Shown: positions 25,924-35,631 of the stretch, one piece after another | Numbering within the stretch: the stretch's first letter is position 1 | How the letters are laid out: every line of letters starts with the position of its first letter | Assembly (NCBI GenBank): GCA_004299705.1 | Contig: SCQS01000048.1 | Coordinates: forward strand, 62,001 to 126,000 | Source of the DNA: Rhodanobacteraceae bacterium | GTDB taxonomy: Bacteria > Pseudomonadota > Gammaproteobacteria > Xanthomonadales > Rhodanobacteraceae | Length of the DNA stretch: 64,000 nt | Direction of reading: 5' to 3' | Notes under the pieces: model-generated | What the model saw: only the letters and a program-made list of their open reading frames with translations | Databases searched by the model: none | Told to the model about the DNA's origin: nothing | Made by a program: the position numbers and the translations under genes

Positions 25924-28477
25924 ACGGCAGGCGAACCGAGCGCAACCGCAACGCGTTGGACACCACCGACACCGACGACAGGCTCATCGCCAGCGCCGCG
26001 ATCATCGGCGACAGCACGATACCGAAGGCGGGATACAGCACGCCCGCGGCGATCGGCACACCGACCGCGTTGTAGGCGAAGGCCCAGAACAGGTTCTGGT
26101 GGATGTTGCGTACGGCCGCCCGCGACAGCGCGCGCGCGCGTGCGGTACCGGCGAGATCGCCATGCACCAGTGTGACGGGCGCGCTCTCCAGCGCGACATC
26201 GGAGCCCGCCCCCATCGCGATGCCGACGTCCGCCGCGGCCAGCGCCGGCGCGTCGTTGATGCCATCGCCCGCCATCGCGACCGTGTGGCCCTCCCGCTGC
26301 AATGCTCCCACCACGCCAGCCTTGTCGGCAGGCGACACCTCGGCATGCACTTCATCGATGCCGAGTCGACGCGCGACGGTTTCGGCCGTCACGCGATGGT
26401 CGCCGGATGCCATCACGATGCGCACCCCTTGATTGCGCAACGCCGCCAGCGCCGCGGGCGTGCCGGGCTTGATCGGATCGGCCACCGCCAGCAGCGCGGC
26501 CAAGCTGCCGTCAATGGCGAGGAACATCACCGTCGCGCCTTCACCGCGCAACGCGTCGGTGCGTGACCGTTGCGCGTCGTTGATGCGGATACCGGACTCG
26601 TCCAGCAACTTCGCGTTGCCGAGTGCCACCACCCGACCATCCACGCGTCCGCTGACACCACGTCCTGTCAGTGACTTGAAGTCTTGGGCTGCAGGGACCG
26701 CAAGCCCGCGTGCTTCGGCCGCCGTCACGATCGCGCGCGCCAGCGGGTGCCCGCTGGAACGTTCCAGTGCCGCAGCCAGTATCAACGCCTGCGCCTCGTC
26801 AATGGCGCCGAAGGTTTCCACCGCCGTCAACGCCGGCTTGCCTTCCGTCAACGTGCCGGTCTTGTCGACCAGCAATACATCGACATCACGCAGCGCCTCG
26901 ATCGCGGCGGCATCGCGGAACAACACGCCCATGTGCGCACCGCGCCCACTGGCGACCATGATCGAAATCGGCGTCGCCAGCCCCAGCGCGCACGGGCAGG
27001 CAATGATCAGCACCGATACGGCGGCGATCAATGCATGCGCGGCCTTCGGCTCGGGACCGACGACGGCCCAGACGGCAAACGCCAGCACCGCCGCCGCGAC
27101 CACCGCGGGCACGAACCACGCGGCCACGCGATCGGCCACCCGTTGCAGCGGTGCCTTGCTGCGCTGCGCCTGCGCAACCAGCGCCACGATCCGGGCCAGC
27201 ATGGTCGCCTCGCCCACCTTCTCGGCGCGCATGACGAACGCGCCGTCCTGGTTGACGGTGCCGCCAGTCACCGTATCGCCCCCGCCTTTCGCAACCGGCA
27301 GGGATTCGCCGGTCAACATTGATTCGTCGACGTGGCTTGCGCCCTCGGTCACCACGCCATCTACCGGTACCGTCTCGCCCGGATGCACGCGCAGGATGTC
27401 GCCCTCGCCCACCGCATCCAGTGGCACGTCCGACTCGCTGCCATCCGCCGCGATGCGCCGCGCGGTTTTCGGCGCCAGATCCAGCAAGGCGCGCAGGGCC
27501 GATCCGGTGCGCCGGCGCGCGCGCAGTTCCAGCCAGTCGCCCAGCGTCACCAGCGTGACGATCACCGCCGCCGATTCGAAATAGACGCCCACGCTGCCGT
27601 GTGCGTCGCGGAACCCCGGCGGAAACAGGCCCGGCAGCAGGAACGCCACCGCGCTATACAGCCATGCGACACCGGTGCCCAGCGCGATCAGCGTGTACAT
27701 GTTGGGCGACCAGGGTTTCAACGAGCGCCAACCACGCGCGAAGAACGACGCGCCGCCCCACAACACCACGACGCTGGCGAGGATCGCTTCGATCCAGCCC
27801 GCCATGGAACCCCACGGCAGCGCGAAATGCCAACCGAACAGGTGTGGCCCCATCGCCAGCAAAAAGACGGGGATGGTGAGCGCGACCAGCGTCCAGAAGC
27901 GACGTGTAAGGTCGCGCAATTCGCCGCCGTCATCCGCCTCCGCACTCGGCAGCAACGGCTCCAGCGCCATGCCGCATTTGGGGCAATGCCCCGGCCCGAC
28001 CTGCCGCACCTCGGGGTGCATCGGGCAGGTATAAATCGTGCCTGCGGGCGCGGGCGCCGGTGCGCGCACGGCGTCATGGGAATGCCCGGCATGTGGCGAC
28101 GCCGCTTTGTCAAGGTAGCGCTCGGGATCGGCAATGAATTGGGCCCGGCAGCCATCGCAACAGAAGGCGATGCGTTTGCCCGCATGTTCGGCGCTGCTGC
28201 GCGGATGGCCGGGATCGGTTGTCATCCCGCATACCGGGTCCAACCGCCCGGCTTCGATCTCGCGCAGACGGTCCTTGGCGAGTACCGCTTCGGGCGCGGC
28301 GATGAACTTGCGCTGGCAGCCGTCGCTGCAGAACCAGTGGCGTACGCCGTGGTGGTCGACGTGGCGATGCGAAGTCGTCGCGACCTGCATGCCGCACACC
28401 GGATCGACGGCATGCTCGCGCGCACTCGCGGCCTGCGCCACGTGCTCGTGGCCATGCGCATGCTCGTGTGAGTTCAT
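25922..28477 (-). CDS. copA: Copper-exporting P1B-type ATPase with two YHS domains
   Basis: This 851-residue inner-membrane pump exports copper using ATP. The N-terminus has two YHS/TRASH-type metal domains (DPVCGM at 25-30 and 80-85), then a heavy-metal-binding segment [22 protein letters not shown] at about 149-170. The core follows, with LTGES (388-392), the CPC transport site (494-496) and the phosphorylated Asp538 in DKTGT. HPLAR and [10 protein letters not shown] are also present. The usual GMxCxxC HMA domain is absent. Its ATG overlaps the regulator stop by four bases. Confidence 0.95.
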   Translation of the reverse strand: MNSHEHAHGHEHVAQAASAREHAVDPVCGMQVATTSHRHVDHHGVRHWFCSDGCQRKFIAAPEAVLAKDRLREIEAGRLDPVCGMTTDPGHPRSSAEHAGKRIAFCCDGCRAQFIADPERYLDKAASPHAGHSHDAVRAPAPAPAGTIYTCPMHPEVRQVGPGHCPKCGMALEPLLPSAEADDGGELRDLTRRFWTLVALTIPVFLLAMGPHLFGWHFALPWGSMAGWIEAILASVVVLWGGASFFARGWRSLKPWSPNMYTLIALGTGVAWLYSAVAFLLPGLFPPGFRDAHGSVGVYFESAAVIVTLVTLGDWLELRARRRTGSALRALLDLAPKTARRIAADGSESDVPLDAVGEGDILRVHPGETVPVDGVVTEGASHVDESMLTGESLPVAKGGGDTVTGGTVNQDGAFVMRAEKVGEATMLARIVALVAQAQRSKAPLQRVADRVAAWFVPAVVAAAVLAFAVWAVVGPEPKAAHALIAAVSVLIIACPCALGLATPISIMVASGRGAHMGVLFRDAAAIEALRDVDVLLVDKTGTLTEGKPALTAVETFGAIDEAQALILAAALERSSGHPLARAIVTAAEARGLAVPAAQDFKSLTGRGVSGRVDGRVVALGNAKLLDESGIRINDAQRSRTDALRGEGATVMFLAIDGSLAALLAVADPIKPGTPAALAALRNQGVRIVMASGDHRVTAETVARRLGIDEVHAEVSPADKAGVVGALQREGHTVAMAGDGINDAPALAAADVGIAMGAGSDVALESAPVTLVHGDLAGTARARALSRAAVRNIHQNLFWAFAYNAVGVPIAAGVLYPAFGIVLSPMIAALAMSLSSVSVVSNALRLRSVRLP

Positions 28478-28899
28478 ACCTTGTCCTCCCCGCCCAGCGC
28501 GCGCAGGATCGGGCAATGTTCGAGCGCCCCGTGTCCCGGGCAGGCATCGATGAGTTGCTTCAGACCACGCTTGACGCGCTGCAATTCGCGGATGCGCTGC
28601 TCGACTTCGCCAAGCCGCGCCTCGGCGCGCTGTTTGACGCTTTTCACGCCGCGTTCGCGGTCGGTCGAAAGCGCCAGCAGTTCGCGGATTTCCTGCAGCG
28701 TGAAGCCGAGATCCTTGGCACGCCGGATGAAACGCAGGCGTTCGACGATGCCCGCACCGTAATCGCGGTAGCCCGAGGCGCGCCGCACGGGCTCGGGCAG
28801 CAGGCCCTCGCGCTCGTAGTAGCGGATGGTGTCGATGCCGACGCCGGCTTGCCGGGCGACGGCGCCGATGGTGATGTGTCGTGGGTTTTGGATGTCCAT
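28474..28899 (-). CDS. MerR-family copper regulator (CueR/HmrR-like)
   Basis: This 141-residue activator has a MerR winged helix ([25 protein letters not shown]), a long coiled coil and a C-terminal metal loop [13 protein letters not shown], the CPG-x-CP pattern of Cu(I)-sensing CueR/HmrR proteins. It should sense copper and drive its own operon with the downstream ATPase, which it overlaps by four bases (ATGA). A GTG at 28905 is an alternative start. The promoter geometry puts the mRNA start at the ATG used here, so the message is probably leaderless. Confidence 0.88.
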   Translation of the reverse strand: MDIQNPRHITIGAVARQAGVGIDTIRYYEREGLLPEPVRRASGYRDYGAGIVERLRFIRRAKDLGFTLQEIRELLALSTDRERGVKSVKQRAEARLGEVEQRIRELQRVKRGLKQLIDACPGHGALEHCPILRALGGEDKV

Positions 28900-28905
28900 G
28901 CGCAC

Positions 28906-28937
28906 ATCCTAAACCCTTGACCATGGTCAAGAGTCAA
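28906..28937 (-). promoter_or_regulatory. MerR-type promoter and operator
   Basis: On the minus strand, TTGACT (28937-28932) and TAGGAT (28911-28906) are separated by 20 bp. This overlong spacer is the classic MerR arrangement. The spacer contains the perfect 16-bp dyad CTTGACCATGGTCAAG (28916-28931). The -10 ends only six bases before the regulator ATG. Metal-bound regulator would bend the spacer to permit transcription. Confidence 0.9.
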
Positions 28938-28989
28938 GGGTGTGGAGGGGTACCGCCCGATGAACGCGTCCCGGATCGAAACGCGCGGT

Positions 28990-29562
28990 TCAGCGCATCC
29001 CGGAAGCCGGCGCCGAAGCCGCCGTCGATGCGGGCGCAGGAGCCTGGCCGTGCCCTTCCATGTCGCCAGCCCCCGCGGTCAGCAAGTGATACTCCACCGC
29101 ACTCATCCGTGGCTGTTTCTGCAGGTAGGCCACGATAGCCCAGAGGGTATGGTCGTCGTGCGTCTCGCCCCACGCCGGCATCGCGGTCATCTTGAGGCCG
29201 TGCTTGATGATCCAGAAGGCCTCGGCAGGGTCCGGCGCAAAACGCGTGAGATTGGGCGGCTTGGGATACAGGCCGTCTCGCAGTTCGGAGTGCCCCACCC
29301 CAGGCGCAAGATGGCAGCCCACGCACATCTCGGAATAGTGTTCGGCGCCCAGCTTGACCAACGCAGGGTCGTTCAACGGTGGCGGCTTGATGTCGGCAAT
29401 GCGTCGCTCCACGGCGTGCTCGCGCACCATCCCGATCGCGTGGCGCGTGATCGGCCAGTGCGGCACGTCCGCGCCTACCTGGTACACGCCACTGAAGGCG
29501 AACGCGAAGAAAGCGATGATCGCGATGACGATCCAGAAAATCAGCGCGTAGATGAAGCGCAT
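28990..29562 (-). CDS. Membrane-anchored c-type cytochrome
   Basis: This 190-residue protein has one N-terminal membrane anchor (residues 1-25, FIYALIFWIVIAIIAFFAF), a periplasmic linker and one heme-binding motif CVGCH near residue 80. A distal ligand Met is likely in TAMPAWGETH, so it is a class I cytochrome c. The Ala/Pro-rich tail is poorly conserved. The role is electron transfer, with no partner oxidase nearby. ATG 29562 begins at the anchor; the frame extends upstream but into the tRNA-side spacer. Confidence 0.88.
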   Translation of the reverse strand: MRFIYALIFWIVIAIIAFFAFAFSGVYQVGADVPHWPITRHAIGMVREHAVERRIADIKPPPLNDPALVKLGAEHYSEMCVGCHLAPGVGHSELRDGLYPKPPNLTRFAPDPAEAFWIIKHGLKMTAMPAWGETHDDHTLWAIVAYLQKQPRMSAVEYHLLTAGAGDMEGHGQAPAPASTAASAPASGMR

Positions 29563-29641
29563 GGCGGGTCTCCCGATTCGCGCTATGACAGGGAGGCTCA
29601 ATGCTACCAGTGAGCTATGAGGCCCGAAGGCGCGACAGGAG

Positions 29642-29718
29642 TGGCGCGCCCGACTGGAATCGAACCAGCAACCGTCGGCTTAGAAGGCCGATGCTCTATC
29701 CGATTGAGCTACGGGCGC
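29642..29718 (-). tRNA. tRNA-Arg (TCT)
   Basis: This 77-nt tRNA runs from GCGCCCG (29718) to an encoded CCA (29642). It has a 7-bp acceptor stem, a D-arm GCTCAATCGGATAGAGC, anticodon loop CTTCTAA with TCT, and the T-arm GGTTCGATTCC. It reads AGA/AGG arginine codons. It is the last of four tRNA genes, all on the minus strand. Confidence 0.97.
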
Positions 29719-29761
29719 ATTGCCGGCACATTTTCGCAAGAAATCATCCATGGTGCGATCG

Positions 29762-29838
29762 TGGTCGGGGCAGAGGGATTCGAACCCCCGACATCCAGCT
29801 CCCAAAGCTGGCGCTCTACCAGACTGAGCTATACCCCG
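29762..29838 (-). tRNA. tRNA-Pro (TGG)
   Basis: This 77-nt tRNA starts CGGGGTA at 29838 and ends with TGCCCCG, discriminator A and an encoded CCA at 29762. The anticodon loop TTTGGGA carries TGG, and the T-arm is GGTTCGAATCC. It sits 43 bp upstream of tRNA-Arg(TCT). The flanking spacer CATCCATGGTGCGA is shared with the spacer after tRNA-Arg(ACG). Confidence 0.97.
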
Positions 29839-29952
29839 ACAGGGCTGCCGCGAACATTCGAAGCAGCCGGGCGGTAATGGTACGTTCGCGCGATCATGCG
29901 GGTCAAACGCATCCGACGCATGTGCACGGCACAGCGGGAACCCGAAACGAAA

Positions 29953-29975
29953 AGCCGACGGAACATCCGTCGGCT
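29953..29975 (-). terminator. Rho-independent terminator
   Basis: AGCCGACGG (29953-29961) pairs with CCGTCGGCT (29967-29975). On the minus strand it is followed by TTTTCGTTT. It lies 11 bp beyond a partial copy of a tRNA-Arg 3' end and may be the former terminator of tRNA-Arg(ACG) before an insertion. Confidence 0.85.
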
Positions 29976-30107
29976 CAGTCGTTGAATGGCGCGCCCGATA
30001 TAGCCGAAAACCGCCTAAAAACGGCCTATTCATGCGATTTCGCGAGCCTCGCCTTTCTTTCTAGCGTGTCTCTCCGGGACTCCCTACCCTGCGCGTACAG
30101 GTCCGTG

Positions 30108-30395
30108 TCACGCAATGGCCCGCAGGACAGCGCGCGGGTCTTTCTCTATCGCGTGGAGTAGCACCCGCGCAGGGCCGGTCGGTGTGCGTCGTCCCTGTTC
30201 CCAGTTCCGCAAGGTTCCGAGTTCGACGTGGATCAGTTTGGCGAACTTCGCTTGTGAGAGGCCGGACGCCTGGCGAATGCGCCTTACATCCGTATCGGCG
30301 ACGTGGAACTCGCGCGACGGGGCGCGCTCGCCGCGGGCGATTTCCCCGGCTTCGGTCATGCTCTCGACGAGTTCTGCAAAGAGTTTCTTGTCCAT
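30108..30395 (-). CDS. higA: HigA/NadS-type antitoxin, Xre family
   Basis: This 95-residue DNA-binding antitoxin has a helix-turn-helix of the Xre type near residues 35-75 (DVRRIRQASGLSQAKFAKLI, then LGTLRNWEQGRRTPTGPAR). The N-terminal helix binds the toxin. It lies directly after the toxin gene, the toxin-first order usual for HigBA, with a 2-bp gap. A GTG at 30404, overlapping the toxin stop, is an alternative start. It should repress the promoter at 30716-30744 and block the toxin nuclease. Confidence 0.85.
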   Translation of the reverse strand: MDKKLFAELVESMTEAGEIARGERAPSREFHVADTDVRRIRQASGLSQAKFAKLIHVELGTLRNWEQGRRTPTGPARVLLHAIEKDPRAVLRAIA

Positions 30396-30397
30396 GG

Positions 30398-30709
30398 TCA
30401 CCACCGTTCGTTCAAGCCGCGCAGGACACGCTTCTCATCGGCTGTCAGGTCATCCTTGCGGCTCTTCGCATAGATGAGCAGCAGGCGAATCTGCGCCGCA
30501 TCGCTGACGTAGTAATAGATCACCCGGGCGCCACCTCGCTTTCCTTTGCCCTTGGCGGCGACACGGATCTTTCGCAGGCCGTTTGTTCCTTCGATCACGT
30601 CGCCAGCCAAGGGGTTGGCGGCAAGACCGGATTGGAAGTCGGCGTAATCGTCATCGGTCAGCAGTCCTTGCACTTGACGTGTGAAGACGCTGGTTTCGAA
30701 AAAAACCAT
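30398..30709 (-). CDS. higB: RelE/HigB-type toxin
   Basis: This 103-residue RelE-superfamily protein is a probable ribosome-dependent mRNA endonuclease. Conserved features are the N-terminal helix FTRQVQGLLTDDDYADFQSGL, the basic strand GLRKIRVAAKGKGKRGGARVIYYYV and the hydrophobic strand IRLLLIYAKSRKDDLT ending in a HigB/RelE-type helix. The promoter geometry puts its transcription start at the ATG, so the message looks leaderless. The antitoxin follows 2 bp downstream. Confidence 0.88.
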   Translation of the reverse strand: MVFFETSVFTRQVQGLLTDDDYADFQSGLAANPLAGDVIEGTNGLRKIRVAAKGKGKRGGARVIYYYVSDAAQIRLLLIYAKSRKDDLTADEKRVLRGLNERW

Positions 30710-30715
30710 GGGTGG

Positions 30716-30744
30716 ATGCTACGCCATTGACACATGTACGTCAA
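30716..30744 (-). promoter_or_regulatory. higBA promoter with inverted-repeat operator
   Basis: On the minus strand, TTGACG (30744-30739), a 17-bp spacer and TAGCAT (30721-30716) form a near-consensus promoter. An inverted repeat at 30727-30744 (TTGAC..GTCAA arms) covers the -35 and the spacer and is the likely antitoxin operator. The -10 ends six bases before the higB ATG. Confidence 0.78.
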
Positions 30745-30887
30745 CGGCGTATACGTTTTTTGTCCTTAGTCAGTGGTTTTGCTTGTCATGCGATTCAGGG
30801 GTACACCGGCACGGCTGCGGCTCGTCTCTTCGAACGTATCCTCACCCATGGCGAGCGTGCAAGCTGTCGCATACGGATTGCATGCAA

Positions 30888-30915
30888 TAAAAAAACCCCG
30901 CATTTCTGCGGGGTT
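30888..30915 (-). terminator. Rho-independent terminator after tRNA-Arg(ACG)
   Basis: AACCCCGCA (30894-30902) pairs with TGCGGGGTT (30907-30915), and the minus strand continues TTTTTTTATT. It lies 45 bp after the tRNA-Arg(ACG) gene and should end the tRNA transcript. Confidence 0.93.
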
Positions 30916-30959
30916 CGAGGGTTCCGTGCTGGCTCATGCGAGTGCGTGGAACCCAGTGT

Positions 30960-31036
30960 TGGCGCGCCCGGAGAGATTCGAACTCCCGACCACCAAGTTC
31001 GTAGCCTGGTACTCTATCCAGCTGAGCTACGGGCGC
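30960..31036 (-). tRNA. tRNA-Arg (ACG)
   Basis: This 77-nt tRNA runs from GCGCCCG (31036) to an encoded CCA (30960). The D-arm is GCTCAGCTGGATAGAGT, the anticodon loop CTACGAA carries ACG, and the T-arm is GTTCGAATC. A34 would be edited to inosine by TadA to read CGU, CGC and CGA. It has the same acceptor stem as tRNA-Arg(TCT). Confidence 0.97.
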
Positions 31037-31112
31037 ATTGAAACTGTTGTGCTGCGAACCATCCATGGTGCGAGCGTCCAGTCGGCATCCATGCCTCCTC
31101 CTCACGCTCGGC

Positions 31113-31171
31113 GCGACAGTCCACTGGACTGTCGCAAGCGCCGCGCGCTCGACCAGCTGAGCTACCGGCGC
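31113..31171 (-). pseudogene. Truncated tRNA with attached perfect hairpin
   Basis: Minus-strand sequence from 31171 reads as a tRNA 5' half: acceptor GCGCCGG, then TA and a D-arm GCTCAGCTGGTCGAGC. No anticodon stem, T-arm or complementary acceptor strand follows. After about 36 nt it passes into a 23-bp palindrome (11-bp arms GCGACAGTCCA, 31113-31123 with 31125-31135). It is probably a tRNA remnant, not a functional gene. Confidence 0.7.
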
Positions 31172-31233
31172 GTTGGATCATCAAAGCGAGCCGCGAATTA
31201 TCCGGTGTTGCGACAATCGCGTCAACGATTGAA

Positions 31234-31327
31234 TGGCGGAGAGAGAGGGATTCGAACCCTCGATCAGGCTTTGTGGCCCGATACTCCCTTAGCAGGGGAG
31301 CCCCTTCGGCCTCTCGGGCATCTCTCC
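31234..31327 (-). tRNA. tRNA-Ser (GCT)
   Basis: This 94-nt class II tRNA has acceptor GGAGAGA/TCTCTCC, anticodon GCT in the loop CTGCTAA, a long variable arm, T-arm GGTTCGAATCC and an encoded CCA. It reads AGC/AGU serine codons. It sits about 120 bp downstream of csrA, an order also found in enterobacteria and xanthomonads. Confidence 0.97.
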
Positions 31328-31449
31328 GAACTGATTCCAGCCGGCAACGAAACCAAGGCTGCCGGCACGCAAACTGCAGCGGAGCGCAAACCGGCCCAAC
31401 AGGATAAACGGGTATCCCGATTTGGTAAAGCCGCTTGGGCTTCAGCGCA

Positions 31450-31674
31450 TCAACCGTCGGTTGCTTCGTGCTTGGCCGGCTCGGTGGGCGCCGCACCGGC
31501 ACCGGCCGCGTGCTCTTGCTGGATACGCTGATAGATTTCTTCGCGGTGGACCGCGACGTCCTTGGGCGCAGTGATGCCGATGCGCACCTGGTTCCCCTTG
31601 ACGCCCAACACCGTGACAGTTACCTGGTCGCCGATCATGAGGGTTTCCCCCACACGGCGGGTCAAAATCAACAT
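31450..31674 (-). CDS. csrA: Carbon storage regulator CsrA
   Basis: This 74-residue RNA-binding dimer controls translation and stability of many mRNAs by binding GGA motifs. The core is canonical: [20 protein letters not shown], then [22 protein letters not shown], with the RNA-binding LTRR and VAVHREE segments. The tail after residue 55 is Ala/Pro-rich and longer than in E. coli CsrA (61 residues). It lies downstream of alaS and upstream of tRNA-Ser, as in other gammaproteobacteria. Confidence 0.97.
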   Translation of the reverse strand: MLILTRRVGETLMIGDQVTVTVLGVKGNQVRIGITAPKDVAVHREEIYQRIQQEHAAGAGAAPTEPAKHEATDG

Positions 31675-31869
31675 GACAGAACTCCATGTATTCGGGCGTT
31701 AGACCCGAAACCGGCCTACGCGTTCCCCTCCGGATTGCGCAGCGCTGAATGACAGGGCGATCGCGAACATGCGCGGGGTCAGGCCGGCAACGTTCAGGTT
31801 CCTCCATCTCCCACACTAGACCGGTGCGGGGGCGATCGATGCAGTGCGGATACTAACCGAGCGGATACA

Positions 31870-31889
31870 GCCCCGCAATGCGGCGGGGC
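31870..31889 (-). other. GC hairpin downstream of alaS
   Basis: GCCCCGC (31870-31876) pairs with GCGGGGC (31883-31889) over a 6-nt loop, 22 bp after the alaS stop. The minus strand continues TGTATCC without a T run, so it is at best a weak terminator or a 3'-end stabilising structure. Confidence 0.45.
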
Positions 31890-31911
31890 ATGACTTTCGG
31901 CAGGGTAGGCA

Positions 31912-34545
<2,634 letters not shown>

Positions 34546-34729
34546 GGAGTTATGTCGCAAAGCTCATGAAGTCAAGTAACCGTCTGAGCGCCTTAAGGCG
34601 TTTCGTCCGGAGCCGCTGTTGTTGAAAGTCAGGCCAAGGAAGGTCGTTCTGATGCCCGCGTTTACCGTACCGATCCATTTGCGACACAGTTTCAAGACGC
34701 CGCGATCAGGGATGATCGCAAACAAGACG

Positions 34730-35224
34730 TCAATCGTCGGGGGTTTCGACGTCGGAATGGGTGACGATTCTAACCGTGGCGGCGGCAAAACCGCGACGCA
34801 CGAGGAAGGCTGCGCGCTTGCCACGTTCGGCGTGATCGGCAGCTGGCCTGCCACCGTACTTCTTGCGCAGTTGCGTCCGTGCCAATGCATCCCAGTCGGC
34901 TTTCGCGGCATCGATCAGCGCGCGGATCGCGGCATCCGTCAATCCGTGCGAGCGCAACTCGGCGCGGATGCGGTCCGGACCGTAACCCTGCCCCACCCGC
35001 GCCCGCACGATCATCTCGCCGAAGCGATGGTCATCCTGACAGTGCTGGGCACGCAAGGTCTTGAGCGCGGATTCGGCTACGCTTTCGTCACAGCCGGCAT
35101 GTTCCAGCCGCGTGCGCAATTCGCGCTGCGAATATTCGCGCCGTGCCAGCATGCCCAGTGCGCGGTCGTAGGCGCTGCGATCATCCACCTTGCCCTGACC
35201 AGCGCGACTCGAACGGCGTTTCAT
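34730..35224 (-). CDS. recX: RecA modulator RecX
   Basis: This 164-residue regulator binds RecA filaments and limits their growth. It has three RecX helical repeats; recognisable parts are AYDRALGMLARREYSQRELRTRLE, then DHRFGEMIVRARVGQGYGPDRIRAEL and WDALARTQLRKKYGG. In most relatives recX directly follows recA. Here a HicB/HicA pair lies between, and the recX ATG overlaps the hicA stop by four bases (ATGA). RecX translation is therefore likely coupled to HicA. ATG 35224 gives MKRRSSRAG. Confidence 0.92.
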   Translation of the reverse strand: MKRRSSRAGQGKVDDRSAYDRALGMLARREYSQRELRTRLEHAGCDESVAESALKTLRAQHCQDDHRFGEMIVRARVGQGYGPDRIRAELRSHGLTDAAIRALIDAAKADWDALARTQLRKKYGGRPAADHAERGKRAAFLVRRGFAAATVRIVTHSDVETPDD

Positions 35225-35406
35225 GGTTCCGATACACCCAAATCGCGGCATATCTTGCGCGCCAGGTGATCGTTGATTTCGCCGTGGCGCGGTATCGCGG
35301 AGCGCCTGCCTGCCTGCGAATGTTGCCACCAGGAGTGGCGCCCACCCTCGCGCAGCAACGCACAACCGTGCTCCATGAGATGTTTCAGTAAATCGCGGCG
35401 TTTCAT
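35221..35406 (-). CDS. hicA: HicA-like toxin mRNA interferase
   Basis: This 61-residue small double-stranded-RNA-binding-fold protein is a probable mRNA interferase. It has the HicA pattern: KRRDLLKHLMEHGCALLREG, the catalytic-histidine region GGRHSWWQH, then AIPRHGEINDHLARKICRDLGV. Its ATG overlaps the antitoxin stop by four bases and its stop overlaps the recX ATG by four bases. It is therefore embedded in the recA-recX transcript. The 11 bases ATGAAACGCCG begin both hicA and recX. Confidence 0.85.
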   Translation of the reverse strand: MKRRDLLKHLMEHGCALLREGGRHSWWQHSQAGRRSAIPRHGEINDHLARKICRDLGVSEP

Positions 35407-35621
35407 ACCGCGATCTTCAATTCCTCATACCCGCCACCCGCGGCACCTCGCGCCTCGGAGCGATTGAAATCCAGTGCTTCGGCCAGGGCAACCCGCAAGC
35501 TCTCAACCAATTCCTCGCGGGTACGCTCCTGCGCGTTGACGCCCGGCAGTTCCTCGATCCAGCCGACCCACCAGCCGCCATCCTGCTTTATCACCGCGGT
35601 CCAGTTCGGTTGCATGTACAT
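35403..35621 (-). CDS. hicB: HicB-like antitoxin
   Basis: This 72-residue protein has the partial RNase-H-like HicB fold: WTAVIKQDGGWWVGWIEELPGVNAQERTREELVESLRVALAEAL. It lacks a separate DNA-binding tail, so autoregulation would need another route. It starts 10 bp after the recA stop, and an AGAGAGG ribosome site lies in that gap. An ATG at 35615 has better spacing (9 bp) than the one at 35621 and may be the true start. It should hold the downstream HicA toxin inactive. Confidence 0.83.
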   Translation of the reverse strand: MYMQPNWTAVIKQDGGWWVGWIEELPGVNAQERTREELVESLRVALAEALDFNRSEARGAAGGGYEELKIAV

Positions 35622-35631
35622 ACACCTCTCT

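Larger units (their letters stand above)
29987..30970. mobile_element. Possible small tRNA-targeted island carrying HigBA
   Basis: TGGCGCGCCCG, the 3' end of tRNA-Arg(ACG) at 30960-30970 (plus-strand reading), recurs in the same orientation at 29987-29997. The roughly 970 bp between holds the HigBA pair, its promoter and a new terminator, and no integrase. This is the geometry left by insertion into a tRNA 3' end. The direct repeat is only 11 bp, and the motif is also shared with tRNA-Arg(TCT), so chance or duplication is possible. Confidence 0.4.

Noticed and set aside
31014..31502. ORF-like reading through tRNA-Arg, the truncated tRNA and tRNA-Ser
   Set aside because: It is built from tRNA sequence and the hairpin; such tRNA-embedded frames are common annotation artefacts.
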